Virus record (IMG/VR): IMGVR_UViG_3300027793_000082
Coordinates: 1-64,000 of that record
Reading direction: 5' to 3' (one strand)
Source: a virus
DNA length: 64,000 bases
Shown: one piece after another, positions 8,287 through 17,428 of the stretch
How the letters are laid out: each line of letters opens with the position of its first letter
Position numbering within the stretch: position 1 is the stretch's first letter
Program-made: the position numbers and the translations under genes
Notes under the pieces: model-generated
Databases searched by the model: none
Seen by the model: only the letters and a program-made list of their open reading frames with translations
Told to the model about the DNA's origin: nothing

Positions 8287-10169
8287 TGGAATATTGGTAT
8301 AACCAACAGCTACGTCAGTATAGACTTCAGGTCATACGTGCGTTCAGTAATTTTTCTGTCAGCATCGGAGTGAATGATGACGGGTCGCCCAAGCTCAGAC
8401 GTGTGCCCTGTCGTTATGGTGATGCCTCACGCTTGGCAGAAACCATAACAAATGCCAACAGTGAAAACAAACTGCCCACAGCCCCATTCATTTCAGTGTA
8501 TATGACTGCTATGGCTTTGAGCCCAAATCGGCGGCATGCTCCCAGCTTGGTGTCAACTCAAAATGTAATTGAGCGAGAATATGACGGTGAAAATTCACGT
8601 TATTTGAGCACACAGGGTAACAGAAGCACTGTTGAACGTTACATGGGCGTTCCATTTGATTTGACCTTCAATGTGGATTTTTGGACCAGTAATTTGCAAC
8701 AAAAAGAAGAGCTCTTGGAACAAACTCAAGTGCTTTACAATGGCATGATTGATATTCAAACATCCAACAATCCTTTGGATTGGACTGCCATCACAACCTT
8801 GGAGCCCACGAACATCACTTGGAGCAGCAGAAGCATACCTGTGGGCACTGAAAATCCCATTGATGTGTGCACAGTGGAATATAAGGTTCCTATCTTCATC
8901 AATCCGCCTGCCAAAGTCAAGTTACAAAAAATCATTCAACAGATTGTCACCAATATCCAGGAAGGCGAGTATGATCCCAATACCATGGAGTGGACAGAGC
9001 AATCTTTGTTGAGCCGTGTGCTCACCACTCCTGGCGATGCATGCATCAGTCTTGCTGTTGCAGGCGAAAACACTTGGGAAGTGAGCCTCCAGAGTCCAAC
9101 TGGTGACATAATCGATCCTCAACAGTTGCCCACTAGGGTAACTGGGAGGAAAAATCCCCTATTGGTGCCTGGCACAACATTTAAATTCAATGGCCAAGCC
9201 ATAACTATTCCCAACACCAGCATTGACGACTTAGTGAGCTTGATCCGTCTGCGCACAGTGGACCCCAATTTAAATGTTGTGTTCAACTTGAATCAACAAC
9301 TGGAATTTTGGAACATGAGTGGAGGCAATGTTGTTTTGGAAAATGTTCAGGGCTCCGCAGTGGAAAATTTGGGCTTCACCCCCACTACATACAAAGGAGG
9401 CACCTTGGCTTGGTGGCGACTCTTGGACAAATATGGTGCTGTGAGGCCCTATAGCAGTTTTCAATCCAGTGCCAGCCAACTCCGACTCTTGACTAGTGAT
9501 GATTTGGACAACCGCGAGAACGACCTAGTGGGATATATTGAGCTTCACCCCACCAACCAAAATCTGCTGGTGTGGAAAGGCGAAATCAACAGTTGGCCCA
9601 CTAACCAAAGCAGCCCCATTACTGCTGTTATTGATCCACAAAAATCTTTCCCAGGATCTGGGTTGAGTGAGGAAAAATTTGGCCAACGCTATCTCTTGAC
9701 AAATGAAATCGCCTTCCAGAGTGGTGCTTGGGGCAATGTCAAAGCTTTAACTCCAGTTTCCGCACTTGTGGTGTCTGTGCAAAGCTCCACTGAACTTGTT
9801 ATAACTCCATTGAATCAAGCTCGCTTGAACCTAGAGCGAGAACTTCAACTTATCCTGGGCACAAGTATAACCCAAACCGCCAGTGTGTTGAGCCTACAAC
9901 AATTGAATGATAGCCAATACAAAGTTGTGTTGGCTATTGATGTAAATGCAGAATCAGGAAACACAGTGCAAGTTGTTGCCCCTGTTGTGGCCAACGACAT
10001 TATTGAATACGATGGTGCAGTGTGGCGTATGGTTTTTGACAGCAGCAACAGCCCACCAGTTGTGGTGAAGAATCAATACAGTCAAAAATGGTATTTTTGG
10101 ACAGGAGAACAATGGGTTGTGTTTCCAAACCAAGACTATAAACAAGGGCAATGGCGTCTCAGCCTTTAA
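8286..10169 (+). CDS. tail sheath stabiliser and completion protein, gp15-like, long form
   Basis: A 627-residue protein. Residues ~1-230 match the gp15 family, which caps the contracted or uncontracted sheath at the neck: MEYWYNQQLRQYRLQVIRAF, then PFISVYMTAMALSPNRR and VPFDLTFNVDFWTSNLQQKE. T4 gp15 is about 270 residues, so some 350 residues are an extension rich in beta-strand-like sequence, ending in a Trp-rich module (QKWYFWTGEQWVVF). The ATG at 8286 overlaps the endolysin stop; upstream in-frame codons lie inside the endolysin gene. The extension has no recognised domain. Confidence 0.75.
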   Translation: MEYWYNQQLRQYRLQVIRAFSNFSVSIGVNDDGSPKLRRVPCRYGDASRLAETITNANSENKLPTAPFISVYMTAMALSPNRRHAPSLVSTQNVIEREYDGENSRYLSTQGNRSTVERYMGVPFDLTFNVDFWTSNLQQKEELLEQTQVLYNGMIDIQTSNNPLDWTAITTLEPTNITWSSRSIPVGTENPIDVCTVEYKVPIFINPPAKVKLQKIIQQIVTNIQEGEYDPNTMEWTEQSLLSRVLTTPGDACISLAVAGENTWEVSLQSPTGDIIDPQQLPTRVTGRKNPLLVPGTTFKFNGQAITIPNTSIDDLVSLIRLRTVDPNLNVVFNLNQQLEFWNMSGGNVVLENVQGSAVENLGFTPTTYKGGTLAWWRLLDKYGAVRPYSSFQSSASQLRLLTSDDLDNRENDLVGYIELHPTNQNLLVWKGEINSWPTNQSSPITAVIDPQKSFPGSGLSEEKFGQRYLLTNEIAFQSGAWGNVKALTPVSALVVSVQSSTELVITPLNQARLNLERELQLILGTSITQTASVLSLQQLNDSQYKVVLAIDVNAESGNTVQVVAPVVANDIIEYDGAVWRMVFDSSNSPPVVVKNQYSQKWYFWTGEQWVVFPNQDYKQGQWRLSL

Positions 10170-10942
10170 ATAACTTGATGAAAAAGTATCCCACAAAGCC
10201 TGTTGCCCAAGTTGATGTGTCAGTAATGAATCAATTTATTGACCCAAACACGCGAAAAATTTTAGAGATACTTCACGATCATCATGTGCCCACCCGTATT
10301 GTTGGGGGCGCGGTGCGCGACTTGTTGCTGCATAAACCTCCACGGGATATAGACTTGGTTGTGGATGCTGATCCCAGTGAAACCTTGTTTTTATTGGATC
10401 TCTATGGCATTGAAGCTGAGACTACAGGCATCAAACATGGAACAATCAAGGCTGTATTCAGAGATAACGGGAGCAAAAACAAGGTGGAAATCACCAGTTT
10501 GGGTTACAGAATCCAAATGAAGAACAAGCGTCCGTTTCTCAAGCAAGCCAAAAATTGGGCAACTGACAGTGAAATGCGAGACTTAACTATCAACTCCATG
10601 AGCATGGACTTGCACGGCCATATTTGGGACTACCAAGGTGGATATGAAGATTTGAAGCACAGCCGCATACGTATGTTGCCTGATACCAGGACCAACATAC
10701 AAGACGATCCCAATCAAATCATGCGTTACTTCAAAGCGTTGACAATTTTTCCCAAACCTCTCATGGTCAAGAAAGACCTTGACTGGATCAAAAAGCACAT
10801 AAGCCTGTTGGCAAATCAAGAAGATGATGAACGAGTGATCCGGAATCTTTTGAGTATTCAAAAAAGCCCAAATGCAGACAAAATTCTCCAGTTGATGTGT
10901 CAACTGGGTGTGAAAAAATATATTTCATACCTTCCTTGTTAA
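10151..10942 (+). CDS. tRNA nucleotidyltransferase / poly(A) polymerase family protein
   Basis: A 263-residue class II nucleotidyltransferase. The head domain is clear: RIVGGAVRDLLL, the metal-binding PRDIDLVVDADP (DxD), then EMRDLTINSMSMD and the template-binding stretch DDPNQIMRYFKAL. CCA-adding enzymes are usually 380-450 residues, so the C-terminal body and tail are short; only ~60 residues follow the neck. It overlaps the gp15-like gene by 19 nt; an alternative ATG is at 10178. Likely roles are repair of tRNA 3' ends or RNA tailing; specificity cannot be told from sequence alone. Confidence 0.88.
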   Translation: MASQPLNNLMKKYPTKPVAQVDVSVMNQFIDPNTRKILEILHDHHVPTRIVGGAVRDLLLHKPPRDIDLVVDADPSETLFLLDLYGIEAETTGIKHGTIKAVFRDNGSKNKVEITSLGYRIQMKNKRPFLKQAKNWATDSEMRDLTINSMSMDLHGHIWDYQGGYEDLKHSRIRMLPDTRTNIQDDPNQIMRYFKALTIFPKPLMVKKDLDWIKKHISLLANQEDDERVIRNLLSIQKSPNADKILQLMCQLGVKKYISYLPC

Positions 10943-10971
10943 GCCTAAAATAGCCCACGGCAATAAGGTTC

Positions 10972-10980
10972 TGTTATACT
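10972..10980 (+). promoter_or_regulatory. extended -10 promoter before the 11015 gene
   Basis: TGTTATACT, an extended -10 (TGn-TATACT) without a recognisable -35, lies 34 nt before the ATG at 11015. It would let this gene be transcribed separately from the upstream tail block. Confidence 0.4.
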
Positions 10981-11014
10981 TGGCAAACAAACTTGTGTAA
11001 CAAAAGGAACAAGA

Positions 11015-11923
11015 ATGAAAATCAAAATGCCCAGCACCAAGGACGTGAAGAAAGCCACCTCCTCTGTCTCAAAAACAGTAACTGACACAACCAAGACAGT
11101 GGAAAAAGAAACCACTAAAGCTGTTGACACTGTAACAAAAGAGGCCACAAAGGCTGCTGACACTGTGGCAAACACAGCAACTGATGTGTACAAGGATGCA
11201 TCCAAGGCAGCCTCTGACGCCTACAATTACAGCGTGAGCTTGGCCAATAACACTGCTGCGGTAACTGCTAGTGTAGCCAACACCATTGCCAAAAACACAG
11301 AAGAAGCAGCTAAACAAGGTATTGATGTTGCCTCCACTGAGTGGAAGAATGGATGTGCCTTAGCACAGGACTTTTACAAAGACGGCGCTGAGGCTGTGGT
11401 GAAGGCTGCGGAAGATGCATATGCTTGGGTTGACGCCAATGCTTGCCGAATTGGACTGAACTATGCGCTTACTACAGGCATAGTAATGTATTTTACACCA
11501 AAGCCTGCTCCTGCTGATCCAGGCACCGTAAATTCCACAGCAGCAAGCATGACTTGGGTAGCTTACTTTGCCAGTCAAGCAGGCAAGGCAGCCACGATGG
11601 CTCAAACAATGGCATTGAGTTGCAGCATCAGCTACATCATAACTGAAGGTTTGTTTCTCATTCCAGGTGTCAAGGGCCAGGTAAACAAAACGCTGGTTTT
11701 CAATGCACTGTCAAATTGCATCAACACAACCATTACCAATGCTTATCTCTGGGGCACACCTGCTGGTGTTGGTATTGCTGTGGGATCAGCCATCAGCCCT
11801 GTTATTGCTACACTGATTTGTGAAGGCGTGTTGCCTCGTGGTGTTAGCCAAGGCCCGGATGCAAAGGCAGCTGAAGATGGCATCAAGATGGCTAAAGATG
11901 CTTTGAAGAGCTTGGGATTTTAA
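11015..11923 (+). CDS. membrane protein with LEA/apolipoprotein-like amphipathic repeats
   Basis: A 302-residue protein of unknown function. Residues ~8-100 are Thr/Ala/Lys/Val-rich with a repeated 11-residue pattern (TVTKEATKAADTVANTATD), like LEA or apolipoprotein amphipathic helices. The second half has hydrophobic segments: residues ~148-162 (IGLNYALTTGIVMYF), ~205-222 (LSCSISYIITEGLFLIPG) and ~248-272 (GVGIAVGSAISPVIATLIC). AAAGGA precedes the ATG by 6 nt and it has its own promoter and terminator. A membrane-active lysis or virion protein is possible. No family is recognised. Confidence 0.65.
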   Translation: MKIKMPSTKDVKKATSSVSKTVTDTTKTVEKETTKAVDTVTKEATKAADTVANTATDVYKDASKAASDAYNYSVSLANNTAAVTASVANTIAKNTEEAAKQGIDVASTEWKNGCALAQDFYKDGAEAVVKAAEDAYAWVDANACRIGLNYALTTGIVMYFTPKPAPADPGTVNSTAASMTWVAYFASQAGKAATMAQTMALSCSISYIITEGLFLIPGVKGQVNKTLVFNALSNCINTTITNAYLWGTPAGVGIAVGSAISPVIATLICEGVLPRGVSQGPDAKAAEDGIKMAKDALKSLGF

Positions 11924-11934
11924 GAAACTTGGAA

Positions 11935-11964
11935 AGCTGAGACTGGTGCTCAGCTCTCCTTTTA
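11935..11964 (+). terminator. intrinsic terminator after the 11015 gene
   Basis: The arms AGCTGAG (11935-11941) and CTCAGCT (11949-11955) enclose a 7-nt loop, followed by CTCCTTTT. It lies between two convergent genes and overlaps the last bases of the opposing FkbM gene. Confidence 0.65.
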
Positions 11965-13050
11965 TGAGAAGATATCACTCAAGGGGTTTTGATATTGATA
12001 AAACACTTGAAAGAACTTTTCAGTATAAACTACTGATCCTTCCATTTGAGTATAAACCTTGTTGGTTCGGCTGGGCTGTAATATTTCACCTTCGTTGGGA
12101 ATTTTGGCCAGCTTCTGTTGCTCAACATTACTGAGATGAAACCAAGGCACTTGATCTTTCCAAAAAGCCACTTTGCCGCTCTTGCTCAACTGTTGTTGAT
12201 ATACCTTATATAAGTTGATGCTGTCTACATCAGTGGGCAAGCTACTCCGGGGAACAGCAAACAAGTCATTTACACCTGCCAAGATGCTGTTGCTGGCCAA
12301 GCTGCTGGCAATAATGCTAGTTTCATCTAAAATATGATGATGGCTGCTGCTAAGCGGCACATAATCCTGCTCCAAGAACCAATTGATTACCTTACAAACT
12401 TTCTGTATTTCTTGTGGATTTGCATGGTTGCATTCAAAAAACACCCATGGTTGATCTTGCTTGATTCTCCCTTGGGCACCTTTCAAAACATCCAGCTCGT
12501 GTCCTTCCACATCCACTTTCATGAGTTTGACTTGGGGAAAATCAAAACTGTCAATACTCACAGTTTTCACTGTTCTGTTACCACCAGTGCCCACAATGTG
12601 ACTGGTGCCAGTTTGTTTGGGATTGTATTGAAAACTGATTTCTCCGTTTTGCTCACTCACTGCATTATTGAAAATCTGATAAATGTTTTCTTTGCCTTCA
12701 TAACTCCGCATGATGCATTCACAATTTTCTTGAATGGGCTCAAACATGATTGTGGAACTCACAAACCCCTGGCTCAAAAACTCCCAACTGGCTACACCAT
12801 AGTTTGCCCCAATGTCCAAGAGCAAGCCATCGCCCTCTAAGCCTTGAGCTTGCCAGCTTTTCCACCATTTTTTGAACAACCAATTGTTGTTTTGTAACCG
12901 TAGCTTGCTGCTCCAGAAGTCAGCCTTGTTCATATGCAGATTCAAGCCATTGTAAGGCAAGACTTCAGTTTGCAGATCAGGCAGTCGTTCCATAAAAATT
13001 TTCCCAGAGGCTATTGCCATGAGTTTTGTATGTTTGGGGCTGCCTGTCAA
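11962..13050 (-). CDS. FkbM family SAM-dependent methyltransferase
   Basis: A protein of up to 362 residues. The FkbM O-methyltransferase fold is clear: motif I GLLLDIGANYGVASWEF near residue 77, acidic FEPIQEN, then TVSIDSFDFPQVKLMKVDVEGHELDVLKGA. The C-terminal ~120 residues are unique. The open frame begins with a TTG at 13050; the first ATG is at 13020 and neither has a good Shine-Dalgarno. It may methylate a sugar or another small moiety on a glycan. A second FkbM protein is at 59252-59965. It has its own promoter (13115-13142). Confidence 0.82.
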   Translation of the reverse strand: MTGSPKHTKLMAIASGKIFMERLPDLQTEVLPYNGLNLHMNKADFWSSKLRLQNNNWLFKKWWKSWQAQGLEGDGLLLDIGANYGVASWEFLSQGFVSSTIMFEPIQENCECIMRSYEGKENIYQIFNNAVSEQNGEISFQYNPKQTGTSHIVGTGGNRTVKTVSIDSFDFPQVKLMKVDVEGHELDVLKGAQGRIKQDQPWVFFECNHANPQEIQKVCKVINWFLEQDYVPLSSSHHHILDETSIIASSLASNSILAGVNDLFAVPRSSLPTDVDSINLYKVYQQQLSKSGKVAFWKDQVPWFHLSNVEQQKLAKIPNEGEILQPSRTNKVYTQMEGSVVYTEKFFQVFYQYQNPLSDIFS

Positions 13051-13114
13051 TATCTAAAATACTGGAGATGCTCTTGTGTGACAAAAACTCCTTTTGGCAG
13101 TTTGTTCAAAGTGC

Positions 13115-13142
13115 ATCATAGCAGGATATATCCTATCTACAA
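13115..13142 (-). promoter_or_regulatory. sigma70-like promoter with palindrome in the spacer
   Basis: The minus strand reads TTGTAG (13137-13142), 16 nt, TATGAT (13115-13120), upstream of the FkbM gene. The spacer holds a perfect 12-bp palindrome, AGGATATATCCT (13123-13134), which could be an operator. Confidence 0.45.
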
Positions 13143-13166
13143 CAAACTCAAAAGTTGTAATATCAG

Positions 13167-13174
13167 TATAAATA
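13167..13174 (+). promoter_or_regulatory. perfect T4-type late promoter TATAAATA
   Basis: Exact match to the T4 late promoter octamer recognised by gp55-containing polymerase, 30 nt before the GTG of the homing endonuclease gene. Confidence 0.72.
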
Positions 13175-13204
13175 AATCACAATAAGGGTTACAAGGGATA
13201 CACA

Positions 13205-14899
13205 GTGTTACACAAGCTTAAAATGTTGATTGAAAAGGCAAGCCCAAAACACATTGGGCAGAGCATCAAAAAAGATCAGTTACTGGAAAATTGGCTATTG
13301 GAGCAAACTCAAAATTTAGCACCAGAGGTATCTTTGAGTGAACGTGCATACTCTGTAATCAATAATATCAGCAATCTTTGTGAATATAATGCCATCAAAA
13401 AATTCAAAAGCTTCAAAGAAGGTTACGGCTTTTGTGGAATGACCAAAAACTGCAAGTGTGCACAAGAGAGTGTTAGCGAAAAAGTTTCTGCTTCAAAAGC
13501 CAACAAAACAACAGCAGAAAAACTAGAGACCAACTCTCGGCGTGCAGCTACAAACATCGCACGATACGGAGTAACAAATTCTGGGCAAACACTAGAGGCA
13601 AAACAGCGCCACAAAGATACATACAACAACAAAGCAAAGGTAACTGAAATTGTTGCCAAACACCAAAAAACGGTGCAAGACAAATATGGTGTCAGTAACG
13701 TTGCTGCATTATCTACTGTCAAACAAAAAAAGGTGCAAACAAACTTGGTGAAGTTTGGGGTAGATAACCCTATGAAAAACAAAGAGATTAGTGCCAAAGC
13801 AACGGCTACAAAACAACAACGATATGAACCACACCACTTAGCAAAACAAAATTATCCAAGATTTATTCAAATGGTGGTGGAAAACTTTGGTGTCACTCCG
13901 CAAATAAGTGCTCAAGAGTATATTGGAGTGCAAACTCGGCCAGAGATGAAATTTGAATGTGTCCATTGTGCCACAAGCTTTGTGAAACGTTTCGATTATG
14001 CAAGCCCACCAATCTGCAAAGTGTGCTATCCTACCTCTGTTGAATACAAGAGCAAAGAAGAACTTGAGCTTTTGGCATATGTAAAATCAATCTATCCTGG
14101 CAATGTCATAAGTGGTGATCGCAGGAGCATCAATCCTTATGAGATCGATATACTCTTGCCAGAATTGAAAATTGGCATCGAATATTGTGGACTGTATTGG
14201 CACAGCGAAAATTCAGGCAAGAAAAGCTGGAATTATCATTATCGCAAATTTGACGCTGCCCGAAACAAAAATATCAGACTCATTACTATTTTCAGTGATG
14301 AATGGGCATTCAAAAAAGAAACACTGAAACAATATCTTGCCGTTACTTTGGGTCAACAATCAGCAAGCATTTGGGCTAGGAAATGTAATTTTCAAAAAAT
14401 CTCTCACACTGATGCCAAAACGTTCCTAGCAGAATATCATATGCTATCGGCTCCACAACGCATGAGTTGGACAGGAGGCTTGACCTTAAATGGTACACTG
14501 GAAGGTGTTATGTGTTTCAAAAAGCACTCTGCAGGCGAGTATGAACTCACTAGATTCGCAACTAAAACTCATGTAGTGGGGGCAGCAAGTAAATTACTGA
14601 AAACTTTCATTCAAGAAGTATCGCCCGCCGAAATTTTCAGTTTCAGTGACAATAGATTTTCACAAGGTGCTGTGTATAAAACATTGGGATTTGAACAAAC
14701 AGGTATTGTGCCTCCCATGCAAAGCTATGTTGAAAATTACAGTGCGAGGCATCATAAACGCTCGATGAAAAAAGGCAAATTATTGCGAGATTATCCCCAT
14801 CTTGACCAAAAACTCTCAGAATGGGCATTATTACAGAGCTTGGGGTATGATAGGATATGGGATTGCGGAAAAATCAAATGGACACTGAAGTTGAAGTGA
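13205..14899 (+). CDS. free-standing homing endonuclease, VSR-like (EDxHD) family
   Basis: A 564-residue protein. Residues ~1-200 are Lys-rich with repeated modules ending in a K/R-YGV motif (ARYGVTNSGQ, DKYGVSNVAAL, VKFGVDNPMK), probably DNA-binding units. A zinc-ribbon-like CVHCATSF...CKVCYP lies near residues 247-275. The VSR-like nuclease core follows: NPYEIDILLPELKIGIEYCGLYWHSE and RLITIFSDEW. A C-terminal domain (~400-564) is shared with the paralog at 35821-37542. The GTG start has AAGGG 7 nt upstream. It sits in the gap before the capsid gene, whose reading frame is intact and shows no intron, so it is a free-standing mobile gene. Confidence 0.8.
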   Translation: MLHKLKMLIEKASPKHIGQSIKKDQLLENWLLEQTQNLAPEVSLSERAYSVINNISNLCEYNAIKKFKSFKEGYGFCGMTKNCKCAQESVSEKVSASKANKTTAEKLETNSRRAATNIARYGVTNSGQTLEAKQRHKDTYNNKAKVTEIVAKHQKTVQDKYGVSNVAALSTVKQKKVQTNLVKFGVDNPMKNKEISAKATATKQQRYEPHHLAKQNYPRFIQMVVENFGVTPQISAQEYIGVQTRPEMKFECVHCATSFVKRFDYASPPICKVCYPTSVEYKSKEELELLAYVKSIYPGNVISGDRRSINPYEIDILLPELKIGIEYCGLYWHSENSGKKSWNYHYRKFDAARNKNIRLITIFSDEWAFKKETLKQYLAVTLGQQSASIWARKCNFQKISHTDAKTFLAEYHMLSAPQRMSWTGGLTLNGTLEGVMCFKKHSAGEYELTRFATKTHVVGAASKLLKTFIQEVSPAEIFSFSDNRFSQGAVYKTLGFEQTGIVPPMQSYVENYSARHHKRSMKKGKLLRDYPHLDQKLSEWALLQSLGYDRIWDCGKIKWTLKLK

Positions 14900-14903
14900 A
14901 AAA

Positions 14904-14929
14904 AAATCCCAGGATTGCTCCTGGGATTT
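14904..14929. terminator. strong bidirectional terminator after gp23 and the endonuclease
   Basis: A perfect 11-bp stem (AAATCCCAGGA / TCCTGGGATTT) with loop TTGC. On the minus strand it runs into a T8 tract, ideal for ending the capsid transcript; on the plus strand it is followed by CTCTTTT. Confidence 0.9.
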
Positions 14930-14982
14930 CTCTTTTGAATTATGAGTTTCAAAGGGCACATTATGTAACCCTTTGATATTGC

Positions 14983-16197
14983 TCACAAAAATTTCAAGTT
15001 CGCAACATTTACAGCCACACCAGCCAAGTAGTCAGCTGCATTACCAAGTGAACTTGCAACATTGCTGAGTTCCAGGTAACCATATCGTGTCATGAAAGAT
15101 ACCACTGGTTCGAAGGTGTTGGGATCAATCACAACACCACTGCTTGTCAGTGGCACATATGGGCAGTAGTAGGCTGCGGCGTCGATTTCGCCAGGGCCCT
15201 TGTAACCCACGAGCACTGGGGTGTCGTCAGCAGCATATTGGTCCACATACACACGCACAGAGTTGTTCAAAACGCCAACGAACTTGGTGTTGGTTGGAGC
15301 TTCGAAAGTGCCCTCAGTTGTGCGAGCGAAAGCCGAAGTTGTTGCGCTTTGCAGGATTGTTAGTGCTGTGGGGGAAACCACAACCCAGTTACCAGCACCA
15401 CGACGTGTGCGGGCAGCAATCAAGTTTGCACCACGGTTGATCAGCACAGCAAGAGCAGCATGCTCGTCACCCACGAATGTGGCAGTGCCGCTCACAGCGC
15501 CTTGGTCGTATGTGAGAGTGATGCCAGCGAGGTTGCGCAAGCTGTTCAAAATTTCTTGGTCAATTTCAGCTGTGATTTCTTGAGCCAAAGCAGCCATAAT
15601 CTCAGCTTCGATGTCAATGCCTTGTTGGGCTTGTGCATCTTGTGCAGCCTCGAAAGTCCAGCGAGCGCTGAGCTTGCGGGTCTTGGCTTCCACAGTTTCC
15701 TTGAGGATTTGGATGTTCAGTCTCTTGCCAGCTGTGCCTTCCAGTGTTGCAGCAGCAGCACCGCGAGGGTTGCTCACATCGCCGTTACCGCTGTAGAAGC
15801 GAGCAATGTCAAATGGGCTGAGAGCTTCTGTACCAGCAATCACGCTACCAGCTACTGCTGGGTTGGGGAAGGTATCAGCATAACGCACACGCAATGTGTG
15901 GATTTGTCCAACGGGGCCTGTCATGGGCTGCACGCCAATGATCTCGTTAGCGATCACTGTGGGCATCACTCGACGGATAACAGGAAGGATAACCTTGTTC
16001 AATGTTGCAACATTGCCTTGGCTTGTGGCGCCAGGAGTTGCATTTTCAAACAAGATACCAGCCTTGCTGCTTAGGTCACGCTTGGTATTCTCTAGAACCA
16101 CTTCCATAACTTTCTTGCGATTGCCGGTGAGGCCCTCGCAGAGAGCGTCTCTGGTGAGATTCCAGTTGGCTTCAAAAAGGTTGCCTTTCATAGTCAT
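14983..16197 (-). CDS. major capsid protein, gp23-like
   Basis: A 404-residue T4-type major head protein. Diagnostic stretches are VILPVIRRVMPTVIANEI and GVQPMTGPVGQIHTLRVRY, then ARWTFEAAQDAQAQQGIDI and AEIMAALAQEITAEIDQEI. An LFE site near residue 51 (GILFE before NATPG) fits the (L/I)-x-E cleavage rule of the gp21 protease and would remove a ~50-residue delta peptide. Two ATGs 6 nt apart (16197, 16191) share the AGGAG; the second has better spacing. T4 gp23 is 521 residues, so this is a compact version, as in many aquatic T4-like phages. It ends at a strong terminator. Confidence 0.93.
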   Translation of the reverse strand: MTMKGNLFEANWNLTRDALCEGLTGNRKKVMEVVLENTKRDLSSKAGILFENATPGATSQGNVATLNKVILPVIRRVMPTVIANEIIGVQPMTGPVGQIHTLRVRYADTFPNPAVAGSVIAGTEALSPFDIARFYSGNGDVSNPRGAAAATLEGTAGKRLNIQILKETVEAKTRKLSARWTFEAAQDAQAQQGIDIEAEIMAALAQEITAEIDQEILNSLRNLAGITLTYDQGAVSGTATFVGDEHAALAVLINRGANLIAARTRRGAGNWVVVSPTALTILQSATTSAFARTTEGTFEAPTNTKFVGVLNNSVRVYVDQYAADDTPVLVGYKGPGEIDAAAYYCPYVPLTSSGVVIDPNTFEPVVSFMTRYGYLELSNVASSLGNAADYLAGVAVNVANLKFL

Positions 16198-16204
16198 TTT
16201 CTCC

Positions 16205-17410
16205 TTATTGTGCTTTGGCTACACCGGCCAAATACAAGATATTTTGAAGATCAGGATCTTCAGTTGGGTTTTGTTGTGTTTCCACGAGACTTACTCTGTC
16301 TCCGGAATGAGCCACAGCTTTTCTGGGTGCTACTGGCGCTGCTTTTGGTGCAGAGGCAGCAGTTTGGTTCAATACTGCGGGCAAGTATCTGTGGTAGCTT
16401 TCTTTTAGATGTGAGGTTTTCACATCTTCCAGGAGGCTTTCCATGATCTTTTTCTTGTCTCTGGCCAAGGGACTCAATAGCTCATTGAGCACTTGTGCTC
16501 TTTGAAGCTGAGCTTGTGCTGCACGGCTTTGTGCACGAACGCTTTCCAGGAGATTTTCTTTCTCATGAATTGCCTTTTGTGCTTCTGCTAGTGCTGCTTG
16601 TTGCTTCTTGAGTTGATCACTGAGCTTTTTGACTTGAGTACCTTCTGCAAGGTAGCTGGTCATGAATTCAGCGGCCACAGCTTCGAAGATCTTACGACCA
16701 AAATTGTTCTCACGAGCAATCTTGATGTCGTCTCTCCATTGCACCAACTCGCGCTTGATTACCTCGTTCAAGGTTTTATCAACCACGGTGGTTGCTCTGT
16801 TGACAAATGAGCGTTGAGTCTCATCCAGCTTGCGCTTTGCTTCGCTTGCCAGTTTGATTCGTTGCTCGACCAGAGCCTTTTTGTCACGTTGAAATTCGGA
16901 AATTTCTTCTGACAATTGCTTGAGAACAAAGTTCTCCAGTTTGCCAATTTTAGCTTCGAGAGTTGCTTGAGTGCTTTTCTTGCTCTCCAGCAGTTCTTTA
17001 GCCATAGATTTGCGTTGAACAGCCAACTGTTGTCTGTCGGCTTGGAACTCAGCAATTTCCTTCCGGATCTCGCCTTGCATAAACTGTTCCATCATTTTCA
17101 CATGTTGGGCCAGCTTTTTGTTGTAAGTGGATTTTGCTTCACTGACAGCTTTGGTGAGTTGCACCTTTTTAGTTGCCACTGCTTGCTTGTCTTGAGCGAA
17201 CTCACTGAGTTCTTTTCTCACAACATCGTTCAACATCTTGTCCATGGCTTCCACAAGCAATCCGCGCTCGTGCTCGAAGCGGTGAGCATAACTTTCTTGG
17301 AGCTTTGTCTCAGCTTCTTTGAGCTTGTTTGTGAATGCTTCCTGAAGGGCAGTTTTGGCTTCGGGGCCAAGCACTTCGTTCTCCAGGAGCTCTTGTAGTT
17401 GTTTTTCCAT
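16205..17410 (-). CDS. prohead core scaffolding protein, gp22-like
   Basis: A 401-residue, highly charged, coiled-coil protein, expected to form the inner scaffold of the prohead and to be degraded by gp21. Residues ~1-230 are continuous heptad-rich helix. The family signature is NNFGRKIFEAVAAEFMTSYL near residue 235, followed by a second coil and LLSPLARDKKKIMESLLEDV near residue 315, then a Pro/Ala-rich tail. T4 gp22 is 269 residues; the extra length is mostly coiled coil. It lies between gp21 and gp23, the T4 gene order. Confidence 0.85.
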   Translation of the reverse strand: MEKQLQELLENEVLGPEAKTALQEAFTNKLKEAETKLQESYAHRFEHERGLLVEAMDKMLNDVVRKELSEFAQDKQAVATKKVQLTKAVSEAKSTYNKKLAQHVKMMEQFMQGEIRKEIAEFQADRQQLAVQRKSMAKELLESKKSTQATLEAKIGKLENFVLKQLSEEISEFQRDKKALVEQRIKLASEAKRKLDETQRSFVNRATTVVDKTLNEVIKRELVQWRDDIKIARENNFGRKIFEAVAAEFMTSYLAEGTQVKKLSDQLKKQQAALAEAQKAIHEKENLLESVRAQSRAAQAQLQRAQVLNELLSPLARDKKKIMESLLEDVKTSHLKESYHRYLPAVLNQTAASAPKAAPVAPRKAVAHSGDRVSLVETQQNPTEDPDLQNILYLAGVAKAQ

Positions 17411-17428
17411 AGGACTGGCGTCTCCTTG

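Noticed and set aside
13205-16197. Group I intron hosting the homing endonuclease near gp23
   Set aside because: gp23 and the other flanking genes are uninterrupted and no intron core sequences are visible.
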